Notes under the pieces: model-generated
Seen by the model: the letters and a program-made list of their open reading frames with translations, nothing else
The model's database searches: none
What the model was told of the DNA's origin: nothing
Shown: piece by piece, positions 1 to 6,458 of the stretch
Layout of the letters: each line of letters starts with the position of its first letter
Position numbering within the stretch: position 1 is the first letter of the stretch
Assembly: GCA_945950065.1 (NCBI GenBank)
Contig: CAMFGQ010000049.1
Location: 1-9,953 of the forward strand
Direction: 5' to 3'
Length of the DNA: 9,953 bases
Source of the DNA: an uncultured Clostridia bacterium
Lineage (GTDB): Bacteria; Bacillota; Clostridia; Peptostreptococcales; Acidaminobacteraceae
Translations under genes and position numbers: made by a program

Positions 1-488
1 ATCTCCTGAATGTCCACGCCAAGATCCTTTGCCATCTTTCTGGCAACAGGTGTGGCTAGCGCTTTTTTCTTAGATTGAGGCTTCTTGATCTCTTCCTGTC
101 CTTCATTAGATGGAGGAAGTTCATCTCGACCAGAGAGGATTTGACCAACAACCCCAGCTTCTTCCTCTACCTTTTCTCTGGATTCTTCTTCCATTTCTTG
201 CTCTTCTGGCGCTGGCTGTGATGGTTCTTCTTTGCTCACTTCTTCACCAGCTGATCCATCATCAATGCTCATAAAGACCTTACCTACCTCTAGGGTACCG
301 TACTCCTCAACATGAAGTTCATGGACCTTTCCCGAGGCAGCAGCAGGAAGGGTGGTGGTCATTTTGTCGGTTTCGATTTCGGCAACATCTTGACCTTCTT
401 TAATCTGGTCACCTACTTTGACAAGCCACTTGGTTAGCGTTCCTTCTCGTATACCTTCACCAATATCAGGGAATTTATAGTTAAACAT
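1..488 (-). CDS. pdhC: 2-oxoacid (pyruvate) dehydrogenase E2, dihydrolipoamide acyltransferase, 3' part missing
   Basis: This is the first 162 codons of the acyltransferase core of the dehydrogenase complex; the rest lies beyond the left edge. The E2 lipoyl arm carries the acyl group from E1 to coenzyme A in the cytoplasm. Residues 1-78 form a lipoyl domain that starts MFNYKFPDIGEGI, and the lipoylated lysine is K42 in ETDKMTT. An acidic, Pro/Glu-rich linker follows (about 79-140). ATPVARKMAKDLGVDI at 145-160 is the start of the peripheral-subunit-binding domain that docks E1/E3. The catalytic domain is not visible. The start at 488 is fixed by AGGAGG, which overlaps the E1 beta stop, leaving an 11-base gap; the gene is surely translated with the E1 genes. 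A pyruvate substrate is inferred from E1 similarity; a branched-chain or acetoin complex is a weaker alternative. Confidence 0.93.
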   Translation of the reverse strand, partial: MFNYKFPDIGEGIREGTLTKWLVKVGDQIKEGQDVAEIETDKMTTTLPAAASGKVHELHVEEYGTLEVGKVFMSIDDGSAGEEVSKEEPSQPAPEEQEMEEESREKVEEEAGVVGQILSGRDELPPSNEGQEEIKKPQSKKKALATPVARKMAKDLGVDIQE

Positions 489-499
489 CGACCTACCTC

Positions 500-1474
500 C
501 TAGTATGCTGCCAGTTCACGTATTTTGTTTTCAATACGTGCTGGGGATAAGAAATAATGCTCTTCTCCCCGTGGAAGTGGGAAAGTCGTATCAAATCCTG
601 TGAGGCGCATGGGTGGAGCCTCAAGAGAAAGGAAAGCTTTCTCATTGACGACTGCCATAATCTCAGCACCTGCCCCAAAGCTTTTTGCTGCTTCATGGAC
701 AATAAGAATACGCCCTGTCTTTTCAACAGATGCAATGATGGTTTCACGATCCATTGGACTAATGGTCCTCAAGTCAATGAGCTCTACAGAAATATCTTGC
801 AGTGCTGCTACTGCTTTTTGTACTTCTGGTACCATTGCCCCCCAGGTAACGACAGTCACCTGATCTCCTTCTTGGAGGATTTTGGCTTTACCAATGGGCA
901 AGGTATAGGCTTCTTCTGGTACATCTTGCCTAAAGGCACGATAGATGCGTTTAGGCTCTAAAAAGAGTACTGGATCAGGATCACGAATGGCTGCAATAAG
1001 GAGACCTTTCGCATCATAAGGTGTGGAGGGGATGACCACTTTGAGCCCAGGAATATGAGCAAACAGGGCTTCTGTAGATTCTGAGTGATGCTCCAGTGCT
1101 CGAATACCACCACCATAAGGTGCACGAATCACCATGGGTAAATGTCTTTGTCCACGGGTTCGGTTGCGGTAACGCGCCACATGACTAATGATTTGATTGA
1201 CTGCAGGATAGATAAAGCCCATAAACTGCATCTCTACTACGGGTTTCATTCCATTGATGGCCATGCCTACTGCAGTACCTACAATTGCAGATTCAGCAAG
1301 AGGCGTATCAAAGGCTCTTTCTACTCCAAATTCTTTCTGTAATCCTTCTGTTGCACGAAAGACACCGCCTTCTACTCCCACGTCTTCTCCGTACACGACG
1401 ACGGTGGGATCCAGAGTCATTTCGTTTTGAAGGGCTTGTTGTACGGCTTGAACGATTGTTATTTTATTAGACAT
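500..1474 (-). CDS. pdhB: 2-oxoacid (pyruvate) dehydrogenase E1 component, beta subunit
   Basis: This is the beta subunit of the thiamine-diphosphate E1 enzyme, which decarboxylates the 2-oxoacid and acylates the E2 lipoyl arm as an alpha2-beta2 tetramer. At 324 aa it has the normal length of the family. Recognisable blocks are YGEDVGVEGGVFRATEGL (28-45), the FDTPLAE segment whose E60 fits the cofactor-contacting glutamate of the family, EHHSES (128-133) around the active-site histidine, and KVVIPSTPYDAKGLL (145-159). The C-terminal transketolase domain starts near 200. Much of it recalls Bacillus PdhB, but the ALEHHSES stretch is closer to other 2-oxoacid E1 beta proteins, so the substrate is pyruvate by inference only. 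The start at 1474 overlaps the E1 alpha stop by eight bases, implying translational coupling and fixed subunit ratio. Confidence 0.94.
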   Translation of the reverse strand: MSNKITIVQAVQQALQNEMTLDPTVVVYGEDVGVEGGVFRATEGLQKEFGVERAFDTPLAESAIVGTAVGMAINGMKPVVEMQFMGFIYPAVNQIISHVARYRNRTRGQRHLPMVIRAPYGGGIRALEHHSESTEALFAHIPGLKVVIPSTPYDAKGLLIAAIRDPDPVLFLEPKRIYRAFRQDVPEEAYTLPIGKAKILQEGDQVTVVTWGAMVPEVQKAVAALQDISVELIDLRTISPMDRETIIASVEKTGRILIVHEAAKSFGAGAEIMAVVNEKAFLSLEAPPMRLTGFDTTFPLPRGEEHYFLSPARIENKIRELAAY

Positions 1475-2558
1475 TCGACTCTGCTCCTTTCAGAAAAGCT
1501 TGATACTCATCGAGCTGTTCTTGCAGTTGTGGTGTCATGGTCTCATAGTGATAGGAGAAGATTTCTTCTACCTTTGTGTCTGAGCTGTGCTCGATGGCCC
1601 TATAGGCTTCCATGACTTCTGCTTCCAGTTCTTCTTGCATTGGTTCAATCTCTTCTTCTTTGAGTAGGCCTTTGTTCAACAAATAGCGCTCAAGACGAAG
1701 GATAGGATCTTTTTCCTTCCAAGGATTCACATCTTCATCGGTACGATACTTGGTGGGATCATCCGAGGTAGTATGAGCTCCCAGACGGAAAGTAAAGGCT
1801 TCAATCAAAACAGGACCATGCTCTCTTGCATAGTCTGCAGCTTGCTGACTGACTGCGATCATGGCAAAAAGATCATTGCCATCTACCAAAATACCCGGCA
1901 TACCATAGGCAAGAGCTTTAACGGCAAGGTTCTTAGATGCTGTCTGCTTGCTGATGGGGACTGAAATCGCATAGTGATTGTTCTGAATGACAAACACATT
2001 GGGAGTTTTATAGACTGCCGCAAAGTTCAGTGCCTCATGGAAGTCTCCTTGGGAAGTACCACCATCTCCTACATAGGCCATGATGATGTCATCTTCTTTT
2101 TTAAAGCGAGCTGCCATACCAATCCCCACAGCGTGTTGGAATTGGGAGGCGATGGGAACCGAGACGGGTAAAAGACGTAAATCCTCACCTGTATGGCTTC
2201 CCCACTCATTTCCGTACCAATACTGAAGAATTTTTTCCATGGACCAACCCTTCATCAGCCACATGCCCAGTTCGCGAAAAGCTGGAACTGCCCAGTCCGT
2301 CTTCTTCAGTGCATAGGCTGAACCAACCTGAGCAGCTTCTTGGCCCATATTGGGGGCATAGGTCAACATACGGCCTTGTCGTTGCAGGGAAAGTGCAATG
2401 GTATCCATAGCACGCGTTCTACGCATGAGCTTGTAGAGTGAAAGGATGTCCTCATCTGACACATCGGGCATCAGCTCGGGGTTGATGATTTCTCCTTTTT
2501 CGTTCATCACTTGAATCATCTCGTCTTCAAGTGGATTAAACTTCTTTATGATTTGCAT
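1467..2558 (-). CDS. pdhA: 2-oxoacid (pyruvate) dehydrogenase E1 component, alpha subunit
   Basis: This is the alpha subunit of E1, carrying most of the thiamine-diphosphate and Mg binding. The classic TPP motif is clear: GDGGTSQGDFHEALNF begins at residue 164 and ends with NN at 193-194. RLGAHTTSDDPTKYR (258-272) corresponds to the conserved active-site loop that is phosphorylated in mitochondrial homologues. The length, 363 aa, is close to the roughly 370 aa of Bacillus PdhA. The start at 2558 follows AAGGAGG at 2564-2570. It is the first gene of the visible operon, with a 216-base gap upstream that contains the terminator of the preceding gene and several inverted repeats. A short ORF overlaps its start (see 2536-2589). 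Together with E1 beta, E2 and an E3 expected beyond the left edge, it converts a 2-oxoacid, probably pyruvate, to acyl-CoA and NADH. Confidence 0.94.
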   Translation of the reverse strand: MQIIKKFNPLEDEMIQVMNEKGEIINPELMPDVSDEDILSLYKLMRRTRAMDTIALSLQRQGRMLTYAPNMGQEAAQVGSAYALKKTDWAVPAFRELGMWLMKGWSMEKILQYWYGNEWGSHTGEDLRLLPVSVPIASQFQHAVGIGMAARFKKEDDIIMAYVGDGGTSQGDFHEALNFAAVYKTPNVFVIQNNHYAISVPISKQTASKNLAVKALAYGMPGILVDGNDLFAMIAVSQQAADYAREHGPVLIEAFTFRLGAHTTSDDPTKYRTDEDVNPWKEKDPILRLERYLLNKGLLKEEEIEPMQEELEAEVMEAYRAIEHSSDTKVEEIFSYHYETMTPQLQEQLDEYQAFLKGAESNV

Positions 2559-2589
2559 CGATTCCTCCTTGCGTGGGATCTTGTAGCAT
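2536..2589 (-). CDS. Possible 17-aa leader peptide overlapping the E1 alpha start
   Basis: A short ORF starts with ATG at 2589, preceded by AGGAG with a 7-base spacer, and encodes MLQDPTQGGIDANHKEV. It runs through the ribosome binding site and start codon of E1 alpha in the +1 frame and stops 21 bases inside that gene. Such a layout would let translation of the leader open or block the E1 alpha start. There is no independent evidence of expression. The ORF is short enough to occur by chance, and its composition (no runs of one amino acid) does not look like a classical attenuator peptide. Confidence 0.25.
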   Translation of the reverse strand: MLQDPTQGGIDANHKEV

Positions 2590-2602
2590 TTGTGTTCTCC
2601 TG

Positions 2603-2620
2603 GGACTCAGTAGGGAGTCC
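2603..2620. repeat. Inverted repeat in the PDH operon leader
   Basis: GGACTC and GAGTCC form a perfect 6-base stem around a 6-base loop, between the 14-base palindrome and the E1 alpha gene. No T-run follows on either strand, so it is not a plain terminator. It could be an mRNA stem just upstream of the AGGAG of the small leader ORF, or chance. Confidence 0.4.
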
Positions 2621-2637
2621 TACATGAAGGGTGATAA

Positions 2638-2651
2638 TTAGCATATGCTAA
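2638..2651. promoter_or_regulatory. Perfect 14-base palindrome, candidate operator of the PDH operon
   Basis: TTAGCATATGCTAA is its own reverse complement and lies 80 bases upstream of the E1 alpha start. A dimeric regulator site is the simplest reading. I do not recognise it as the site of a known regulator such as PdhR, Rex, CcpA or CodY. A -10-like TATATT on the minus strand at 2666-2671 would place the palindrome just downstream of the transcription start, in the position of a repressor site. No good -35 box matches that -10, so the promoter itself is uncertain. Confidence 0.4.
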
Positions 2652-2668
2652 CTCTTGTACTGACTAAT

Positions 2669-2687
2669 ATACCCAAATCAAGGGTAT
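2669..2687. repeat. Inverted repeat ATACCC-N7-GGGTAT upstream of the PDH operon
   Basis: Two perfect 6-base arms with a 7-base spacer. It overlaps the weak -10-like TATATT (2666-2671, minus strand) and lies 17 bases upstream of the 14-base palindrome. It could be a second regulator site or chance. Confidence 0.3.
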
Positions 2688-2741
2688 TCTACAGTCTTTC
2701 TTCGTTTGTTTTTCTTAACAAGTCGTGAAAAGCACATCACA

Positions 2742-2766
2742 GAAAAACGACCCTTCTGAGGGTCGC
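2742..2766 (-). terminator. Rho-independent terminator of the amidohydrolase gene
   Basis: Read on the minus strand, a 7-base stem (CGACCCT/AGGGTCG, loop CAGA, 2748-2765) is followed by TTTTTCT. It starts nine bases after the stop of the amidohydrolase gene and separates it from the PDH operon, which therefore needs its own promoter. Confidence 0.88.
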
Positions 2767-2774
2767 TTCATGAA

Positions 2775-4289
2775 TCATCCACTATCAGTTAATAGAAGCT
2801 GTTCGTCTTCTTCCATCTCTTCTTTTGTAGGAATCCTTTCTTTTTGGAAAAACTCCTCTTCGCTTAAGTCCTTGTTTCTACTGCGCAGATAATAGCTGTG
2901 TTTCATCTTCTCATAAATCCCCTGTGCTTTCTCTTGAAGTTCCTGCTCATCAATCCCTGGGATGACACGGTCTTTCATGACTATCCTTCCATTGATGATG
3001 GAGGTTTTGACCAAAGAGCCACAACCATTCACGAGAAGACTGGTTAGGGGTTTATCAAGAACACCCAGATCAAAGTCTTCTAAATCGATAAGGATCATAT
3101 CTGCTTTAGCGCCAACCTCTATCTTTCCTAGATCCTCCCTTCCTAGTGCTCTGGCACCACCTAGGGTAGCTGCTTCATAGTAAGAAAAGAGACTGTTTTC
3201 GATCCGATTGCCATGGATGTACTTGGCCAGCATGGAGCCTACTTTTATGTTCTCTATCATATCCGGTGGGAAAGTATCGGTACCCATGCTGATGTTGACA
3301 CCCAGTTGTCTGAAGCGTCCAAAGCTCTGCATGGCTTTACCACTCCGTGCATAGACAAGGGGACAATGAATCACCGAGCTTCCTCTTTCTTTTAGAATCT
3401 CCAAATCCCTATTACCTTCCTCTTCTACATAGGGTGAACCAGATACATAAAGGCAGTGAGGGATTAAGGTTTTCTTTCCTAAAAAGCCAATTTTGTCCAG
3501 ATAGGCAATGGGGGATAAGCCCGTTTTTTCTTTGATGTACTGGTACTCGAATTCACCCTGTGCTGCATGAAGGCGAAGGGGAACATCAAATTCATCGGCA
3601 AGTGCTTTGGCAGCTAGGAGACTTTCTTCTGTCTGTTGCTCAATGCGCTCTGGTACCACTGCTCCCTGGATAAGACCACCAAAAGCTCCGTGGTATTCTT
3701 CTAGGAATCTCCTGGCATTCTCTTGTCCTTCTTCTTGTTCTTCCTTTGAAACATGAAGAAGTTCTTGACCGTGCTCACCTAGAACAGGTTTTTTCATCAA
3801 ATAGCCAGGCCCTAAATAGACCCTAAGGCCAAGTCTTCCAGCATGCTCAGCTGCACGGGCTATTTCTTCATAGCTTTCTGCATTTTTCTTACAAATGACA
3901 GAGGTTATGGGCATGGCCGTGGTGATGCCATTACGGATCAGATGCACATAGGCATAAAGGGATTTATCAGCCTCTTCCTCTGGGGAAAGTTCTTCTTTCC
4001 TTTCCTTCTCAAAGTACTCTTTGCTCCAAGCAAGATCCTCTCTTCGCTCCTGGGGAAATCCCATAAAAATCAGGGAGTGGTCCACATCACCCAGTGCATC
4101 AAGATCGATAAAGCCAGGAAGAAGGAGATTCTCACCCTCATCCATCCCTTCATCAACATGACCTGGATAGTCCTTCCCCACATAGAGGATGGTATCCCCC
4201 TCATAGACGACACAGCCATGATGCAGCATCACCTGTCTTCCCTCTTGGTAAGTAAGGATGTATTTGGCGCGAATTTGTGTTTTCATCAT
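2775..4289 (-). CDS. Amidohydrolase-superfamily (chlorohydrolase/deaminase-like) enzyme with altered metal motif
   Basis: A 504-aa protein of the cytoplasmic TIM-barrel amidohydrolases related to the TrzN/AtzA and SAH/guanine deaminase group. The N-terminal beta-sandwich part (1-55) leads to LLLPGFID (55-62). Expected later ligands are present: H241 in LRLHAAQGEF, H278 in IPHCLY, D338 in SMGTDTFPPDMIE, plus VIHCP (306-310). GAKADMILID (393-402) is the usual C-terminal strand. The first metal motif, normally PGFxNxHxH, reads PGFIDLDALGD, with no HxH. I recall other bacterial chlorohydrolase-like proteins with the same FIDLDALGD, so this is probably a subfamily rather than a mutation. Substrate unknown. 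The C-terminal 50 residues are charged and extend beyond the usual barrel. Two ATGs stand in tandem; AGGAGG (4291-4296) is 1 base from the first and 4 from the second (4286), so the second may be the true start. No promoter is evident in the 49-base gap upstream. Confidence 0.82.
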   Translation of the reverse strand: MMKTQIRAKYILTYQEGRQVMLHHGCVVYEGDTILYVGKDYPGHVDEGMDEGENLLLPGFIDLDALGDVDHSLIFMGFPQERREDLAWSKEYFEKERKEELSPEEEADKSLYAYVHLIRNGITTAMPITSVICKKNAESYEEIARAAEHAGRLGLRVYLGPGYLMKKPVLGEHGQELLHVSKEEQEEGQENARRFLEEYHGAFGGLIQGAVVPERIEQQTEESLLAAKALADEFDVPLRLHAAQGEFEYQYIKEKTGLSPIAYLDKIGFLGKKTLIPHCLYVSGSPYVEEEGNRDLEILKERGSSVIHCPLVYARSGKAMQSFGRFRQLGVNISMGTDTFPPDMIENIKVGSMLAKYIHGNRIENSLFSYYEAATLGGARALGREDLGKIEVGAKADMILIDLEDFDLGVLDKPLTSLLVNGCGSLVKTSIINGRIVMKDRVIPGIDEQELQEKAQGIYEKMKHSYYLRSRNKDLSEEEFFQKERIPTKEEMEEDEQLLLTDSG

Positions 4290-4301
4290 TCCTCCTGGAT
4301 G

Positions 4302-4330
4302 AAAAAACAGTAGATCCTAGAATCTACTGT
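4302..4330 (-). terminator. Hairpin terminator between the SUFU gene and the amidohydrolase gene
   Basis: On the minus strand a perfect 9-base stem (ACAGTAGAT/ATCTACTGT, loop of 6, 4307-4330) is followed by a run of six Ts. It begins eight bases after the SUFU stop. The T-run ends only five bases before the AGGAGG of the amidohydrolase, so there is no room for a promoter between them; it may terminate partially. Confidence 0.85.
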
Positions 4331-4338
4331 CTACACCC

Positions 4339-5028
4339 CTATATTACTGAATTTCTATTGTAGTCGGTTACATCGGTTCCAAGCTTCTCCAGGAGTTCTT
4401 CTACACTTAACTCCTTGTTTTGGATGGCTTTGAGTTCATCATCTGTCGCACCAATCAGACACACAAAATCGACCTTGCCATGAGGGGTATCCATGGACCC
4501 CAGTGATGAATCCAGTGCAGTGATAAAGCCAGTAATCTTGGAGCGCATGTTGCTATCAATCCCCTGGGTTTGACCAGTATAGATGGATTCATTAGGTCTA
4601 AAGAGCATAGCCTGATCAAAGCTAAGCTTTGCAAGGGTTTGCATGGTGTTACAGATTCCCCTTAGTTCTGCCTCTTCATCCTGAAAGTCATCTTTCTTCA
4701 GCTTAAACGTAAACTCCATTCCAAAGCCGCTATACTCTTTTACAGTGGACTCTTTCTCATAGAGTTCAGTTAAACCATAGCTCACAAAGTGCCAGAAGTC
4801 GCCACCATCATAAATACTGATGCCATCAAGAACTTGGTCTCCACCAAGTCTATAGGAGAGTTCTGGTGCATAGTGCTTTGGAGTTTTTTGTGTTGGATAG
4901 ACTTTCTCTAAAGCAGAAGTGATGGCATTCCAGCCAATGGCTTCCTCTTCATAGACTTCTTCAACAGCAACATCTTTTTCTTCTTCTACTTCATTCTTTT
5001 TCTTCTTAAATAAATCAAATAATCCCAT
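4339..5028 (-). CDS. Suppressor of fused (SUFU) domain protein
   Basis: A 229-aa protein with a bacterial SUFU domain over about residues 32-200. The marks are GWNAITSALEKVYP (32-45), KHYAPELSYRLGG (51-63), the diagnostic LDGISIYDGGDFWHFVSYG (67-85), ELYEKES and SGFGMEFTFKL (100-110). The N-terminus, MGLFDLFKKKK followed by an acidic stretch, is a low-complexity lead found on many Firmicute cytosolic proteins; there is no signal peptide. In bacteria SUFU-domain proteins are known both as stand-alone genes and as proposed immunity proteins for polymorphic toxins. No toxin gene is visible here, so its role is unknown. The start at 5028 has AAGGAGG nine bases upstream. A -10-like TATGAT lies at 5058-5063, without a good -35. 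Confidence 0.88.
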   Translation of the reverse strand: MGLFDLFKKKKNEVEEEKDVAVEEVYEEEAIGWNAITSALEKVYPTQKTPKHYAPELSYRLGGDQVLDGISIYDGGDFWHFVSYGLTELYEKESTVKEYSGFGMEFTFKLKKDDFQDEEAELRGICNTMQTLAKLSFDQAMLFRPNESIYTGQTQGIDSNMRSKITGFITALDSSLGSMDTPHGKVDFVCLIGATDDELKAIQNKELSVEELLEKLGTDVTDYNRNSVI

Positions 5029-5100
5029 GTTCTTCCTCCTTCACAAAGGATGAGTACATCATAAAATACCTAGCCTCTAGAGAATCACTTCTACCACAGC

Positions 5101-5439
5101 TTAATCTGCAGCCATAAAATACTGTCCTACAAACTGCATTAGGGTTGCAAAAGTCAATATGGTAATTCCAAAGACACGATCCTCTTTTACATAGAGGGCA
5201 TATCCAGTGATAAGAGACATCAGGGCAATCAGAAGGGTTCTAGGTAGCTTTGCTAAACGGTAGTCTGCTTTAGGGGCCAAGAAGAAGGCCCAAAACACAA
5301 TCACAAGAACCGTAGCCAGAATACCAAAAAGAATGGCCCAGCCTTTCGAACCTTTTGTGTGCAAGTAAGCCAGCCTTCCGATACCAAGCCAAATGAGAAG
5401 TTCACTGATAAATAAAAAGACGTAGAATAGATCCAGCAT
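5101..5439 (-). CDS. YrdB-like (DUF2568) small integral membrane protein
   Basis: A 112-aa protein with four likely membrane helices (about 5-25, 33-53, 67-84 and 88-108). The motif FWAFFLAPKADYRLAKLPR, between helices 2 and 3, is typical of the YrdB/DUF2568 family, whose function is not established. GAGAGGAG stands at normal spacing before the ATG at 5439. The gene lies 62 bases after thyX on the same strand and may be reached by read-through past a weak hairpin; 72 bases separate it from the SUFU gene. No functional link to either neighbour is apparent. Confidence 0.8.
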   Translation of the reverse strand: MLDLFYVFLFISELLIWLGIGRLAYLHTKGSKGWAILFGILATVLVIVFWAFFLAPKADYRLAKLPRTLLIALMSLITGYALYVKEDRVFGITILTFATLMQFVGQYFMAAD

Positions 5440-5478
5440 GATTTCTCCTCTCTTGCTTGGTTGCTCTTTCTATGTAAC

Positions 5479-5495
5479 AGGAGCTTCACGCTCCT
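5479..5495 (-). terminator. Weak hairpin after thyX
   Basis: AGGAGC and GCTCCT pair around a 5-base loop, seven bases after the thyX stop on the minus strand. The tail is TGTTACAT rather than a T-run, so termination is probably weak and the YrdB-like gene may be co-transcribed. Confidence 0.4.
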
Positions 5496-5501
5496 TTGGG
5501 G

Positions 5502-6212
5502 TCATTTGCGTGCCATAAACTCGTCCATGGACACAGGAAAACGACTGGCTGCCAGCTCCTTGACTGCACGTGCAAAGTCCTGAATTTCTACTTGAGCATG
5601 ATCGTCCATACGCTGCTCCACAAAATGAATCACTGACTGAAGACTTGCCGTCCAGTACCAGCGCACATAGAGCCCATAGGCCGAAGGGATAAAGAGTCTG
5701 GCCATCTCCGTGGCAATGTTGTTTTCTGTGGCCCAGTCATAGTTCTTCATGCCTGCCTCAATTTGCTCCATGAGCCTTCTACAAGCTTCCTCTCCTACTG
5801 CCTTTGCAACAGGTTCACCTGAGCCTTGCTTTTTATCTTCTGGCATGCTGCGCCACTCATCTTCTTTTGGAAGATAAAACTCAATCTCTTCTGTCACATA
5901 GCGTCTTGAACTCTCGTTCCAGGCATTCATGGCTTCTTGAGATCCTTCTTGATGGGAGGACCCAATAATGTACTTCCACCACTGTCTTGCTACCATAAGA
6001 GGAGCATAGACCTCAAACTGAAGCACCGCATGGCGAAAGGGGCTGGTATGATCTTCCCGAATCAGAAAGCGTAAGAGCCTTTCATCTTTATCCGAAAATT
6101 CCTTGCTCGCCTTATTGTAAGAGACTCTCGCAGCATTGACAGGGGTTAAATCACTTCCCAGTGTATCAACCAGTCGCACATAACCAGTGTCATGAACCTT
6201 GATCATTTCCAT
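5502..6212 (-). CDS. thyX: FAD-dependent thymidylate synthase ThyX, variant signature
   Basis: ThyX makes dTMP from dUMP using methylene-tetrahydrofolate and NADPH through FAD, as a homotetramer in the cytoplasm. At 236 aa it has typical length. Family marks: the FAD-site stretch EDHTSPFRHAVLQFEV (53-68), APLMVARQWWKY (70-81), AWNESSRRYVTE (97-108), ATEMARLFIPSAYG (167-180), and IHFVEQRMDDHAQVEIQDFA (195-214), whose R201 matches the substrate-binding arginine of the family. The usual RHR-x7-S signature is replaced by KYIIGSSHQEGS with an insertion before the second serine-rich part. I recall similar WWKY...AWNESSRRY sequences in cyanobacterial ThyX, so this is a known branch rather than a broken enzyme. 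GGAGG at 6-base spacing supports the start at 6212. It is the first gene of a minus-strand group; no confident promoter is seen upstream. Confidence 0.93.
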   Translation of the reverse strand: MEMIKVHDTGYVRLVDTLGSDLTPVNAARVSYNKASKEFSDKDERLLRFLIREDHTSPFRHAVLQFEVYAPLMVARQWWKYIIGSSHQEGSQEAMNAWNESSRRYVTEEIEFYLPKEDEWRSMPEDKKQGSGEPVAKAVGEEACRRLMEQIEAGMKNYDWATENNIATEMARLFIPSAYGLYVRWYWTASLQSVIHFVEQRMDDHAQVEIQDFARAVKELAASRFPVSMDEFMARK

Positions 6213-6458
6213 TCTTTTCCTCCATCATCTATTGATTCAAGTCAAGGCTATAGTTACCCTAGAATAACTTTATACAACCTTTAAAACATGGAATGCATCA
6301 ATTATTTCTTCTCGAGAGCCCGATGACAGTGTTTTCATGGGAGCTCTTCAGTTTATGTGGGTACTTCCCTCTTGTCTTTTTTACTATGTCCTTTCTTTTC
6401 TCTCGACCTGCTTATCCCTCTTAATCTGGGTATGCATGAGTTAATGAGGAGGTAAATC
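6213..6458. other. Divergent intergenic region between thyX and the PAS gene
   Basis: A 246-base gap carrying the upstream regions of both genes. I found no pair of hexamers good enough to call a promoter on either strand. It contains a bulged hairpin (6314-6348) and a 43-codon hydrophobic ORF on the plus strand (6293-6424) without a ribosome binding site. From 6366 to 6420 the plus strand is strongly pyrimidine-rich. No known riboswitch consensus was recognised. Confidence 0.5.
6314..6348. repeat. Bulged inverted repeat upstream of the PAS gene
   Basis: Three stacked arms pair in order: GAGAG with CTCTT (one G-T pair), CCC with GGG and ATGA with TCAT, with a 1-base bulge on one side and a 2-base bulge on the other, closing an 8-base loop. 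No T-run follows directly. It could be an RNA structure in the PAS gene leader or chance. Confidence 0.35.

Noticed and set aside
493..747. Second minus-strand frame inside E1 beta
   Set aside because: Out of frame with a conserved enzyme; no separate start signal.
557..961. Plus-strand ORF of 134 codons opposite E1 beta
   Set aside because: It lies wholly within a clearly conserved gene on the other strand, has no ribosome binding site and its protein resembles nothing; it is an antisense shadow.
1467..1474. Eight-base overlap between E1 alpha and E1 beta
   Set aside because: A normal arrangement for coupled subunit genes; both frames are intact, so there is no frameshift or fusion.
3843..4313. 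Plus-strand ORF of 156 codons opposite the amidohydrolase
   Set aside because: Antisense to a conserved coding frame, no ribosome binding site, low-complexity Phe/Leu-rich translation caused by the Glu/Lys-rich gene on the other strand.
5075..5082. Short palindrome CTCTAGAG between the SUFU and YrdB-like genes
   Set aside because: Eight bases is too short to separate from chance, and it has no clear relation to a promoter.
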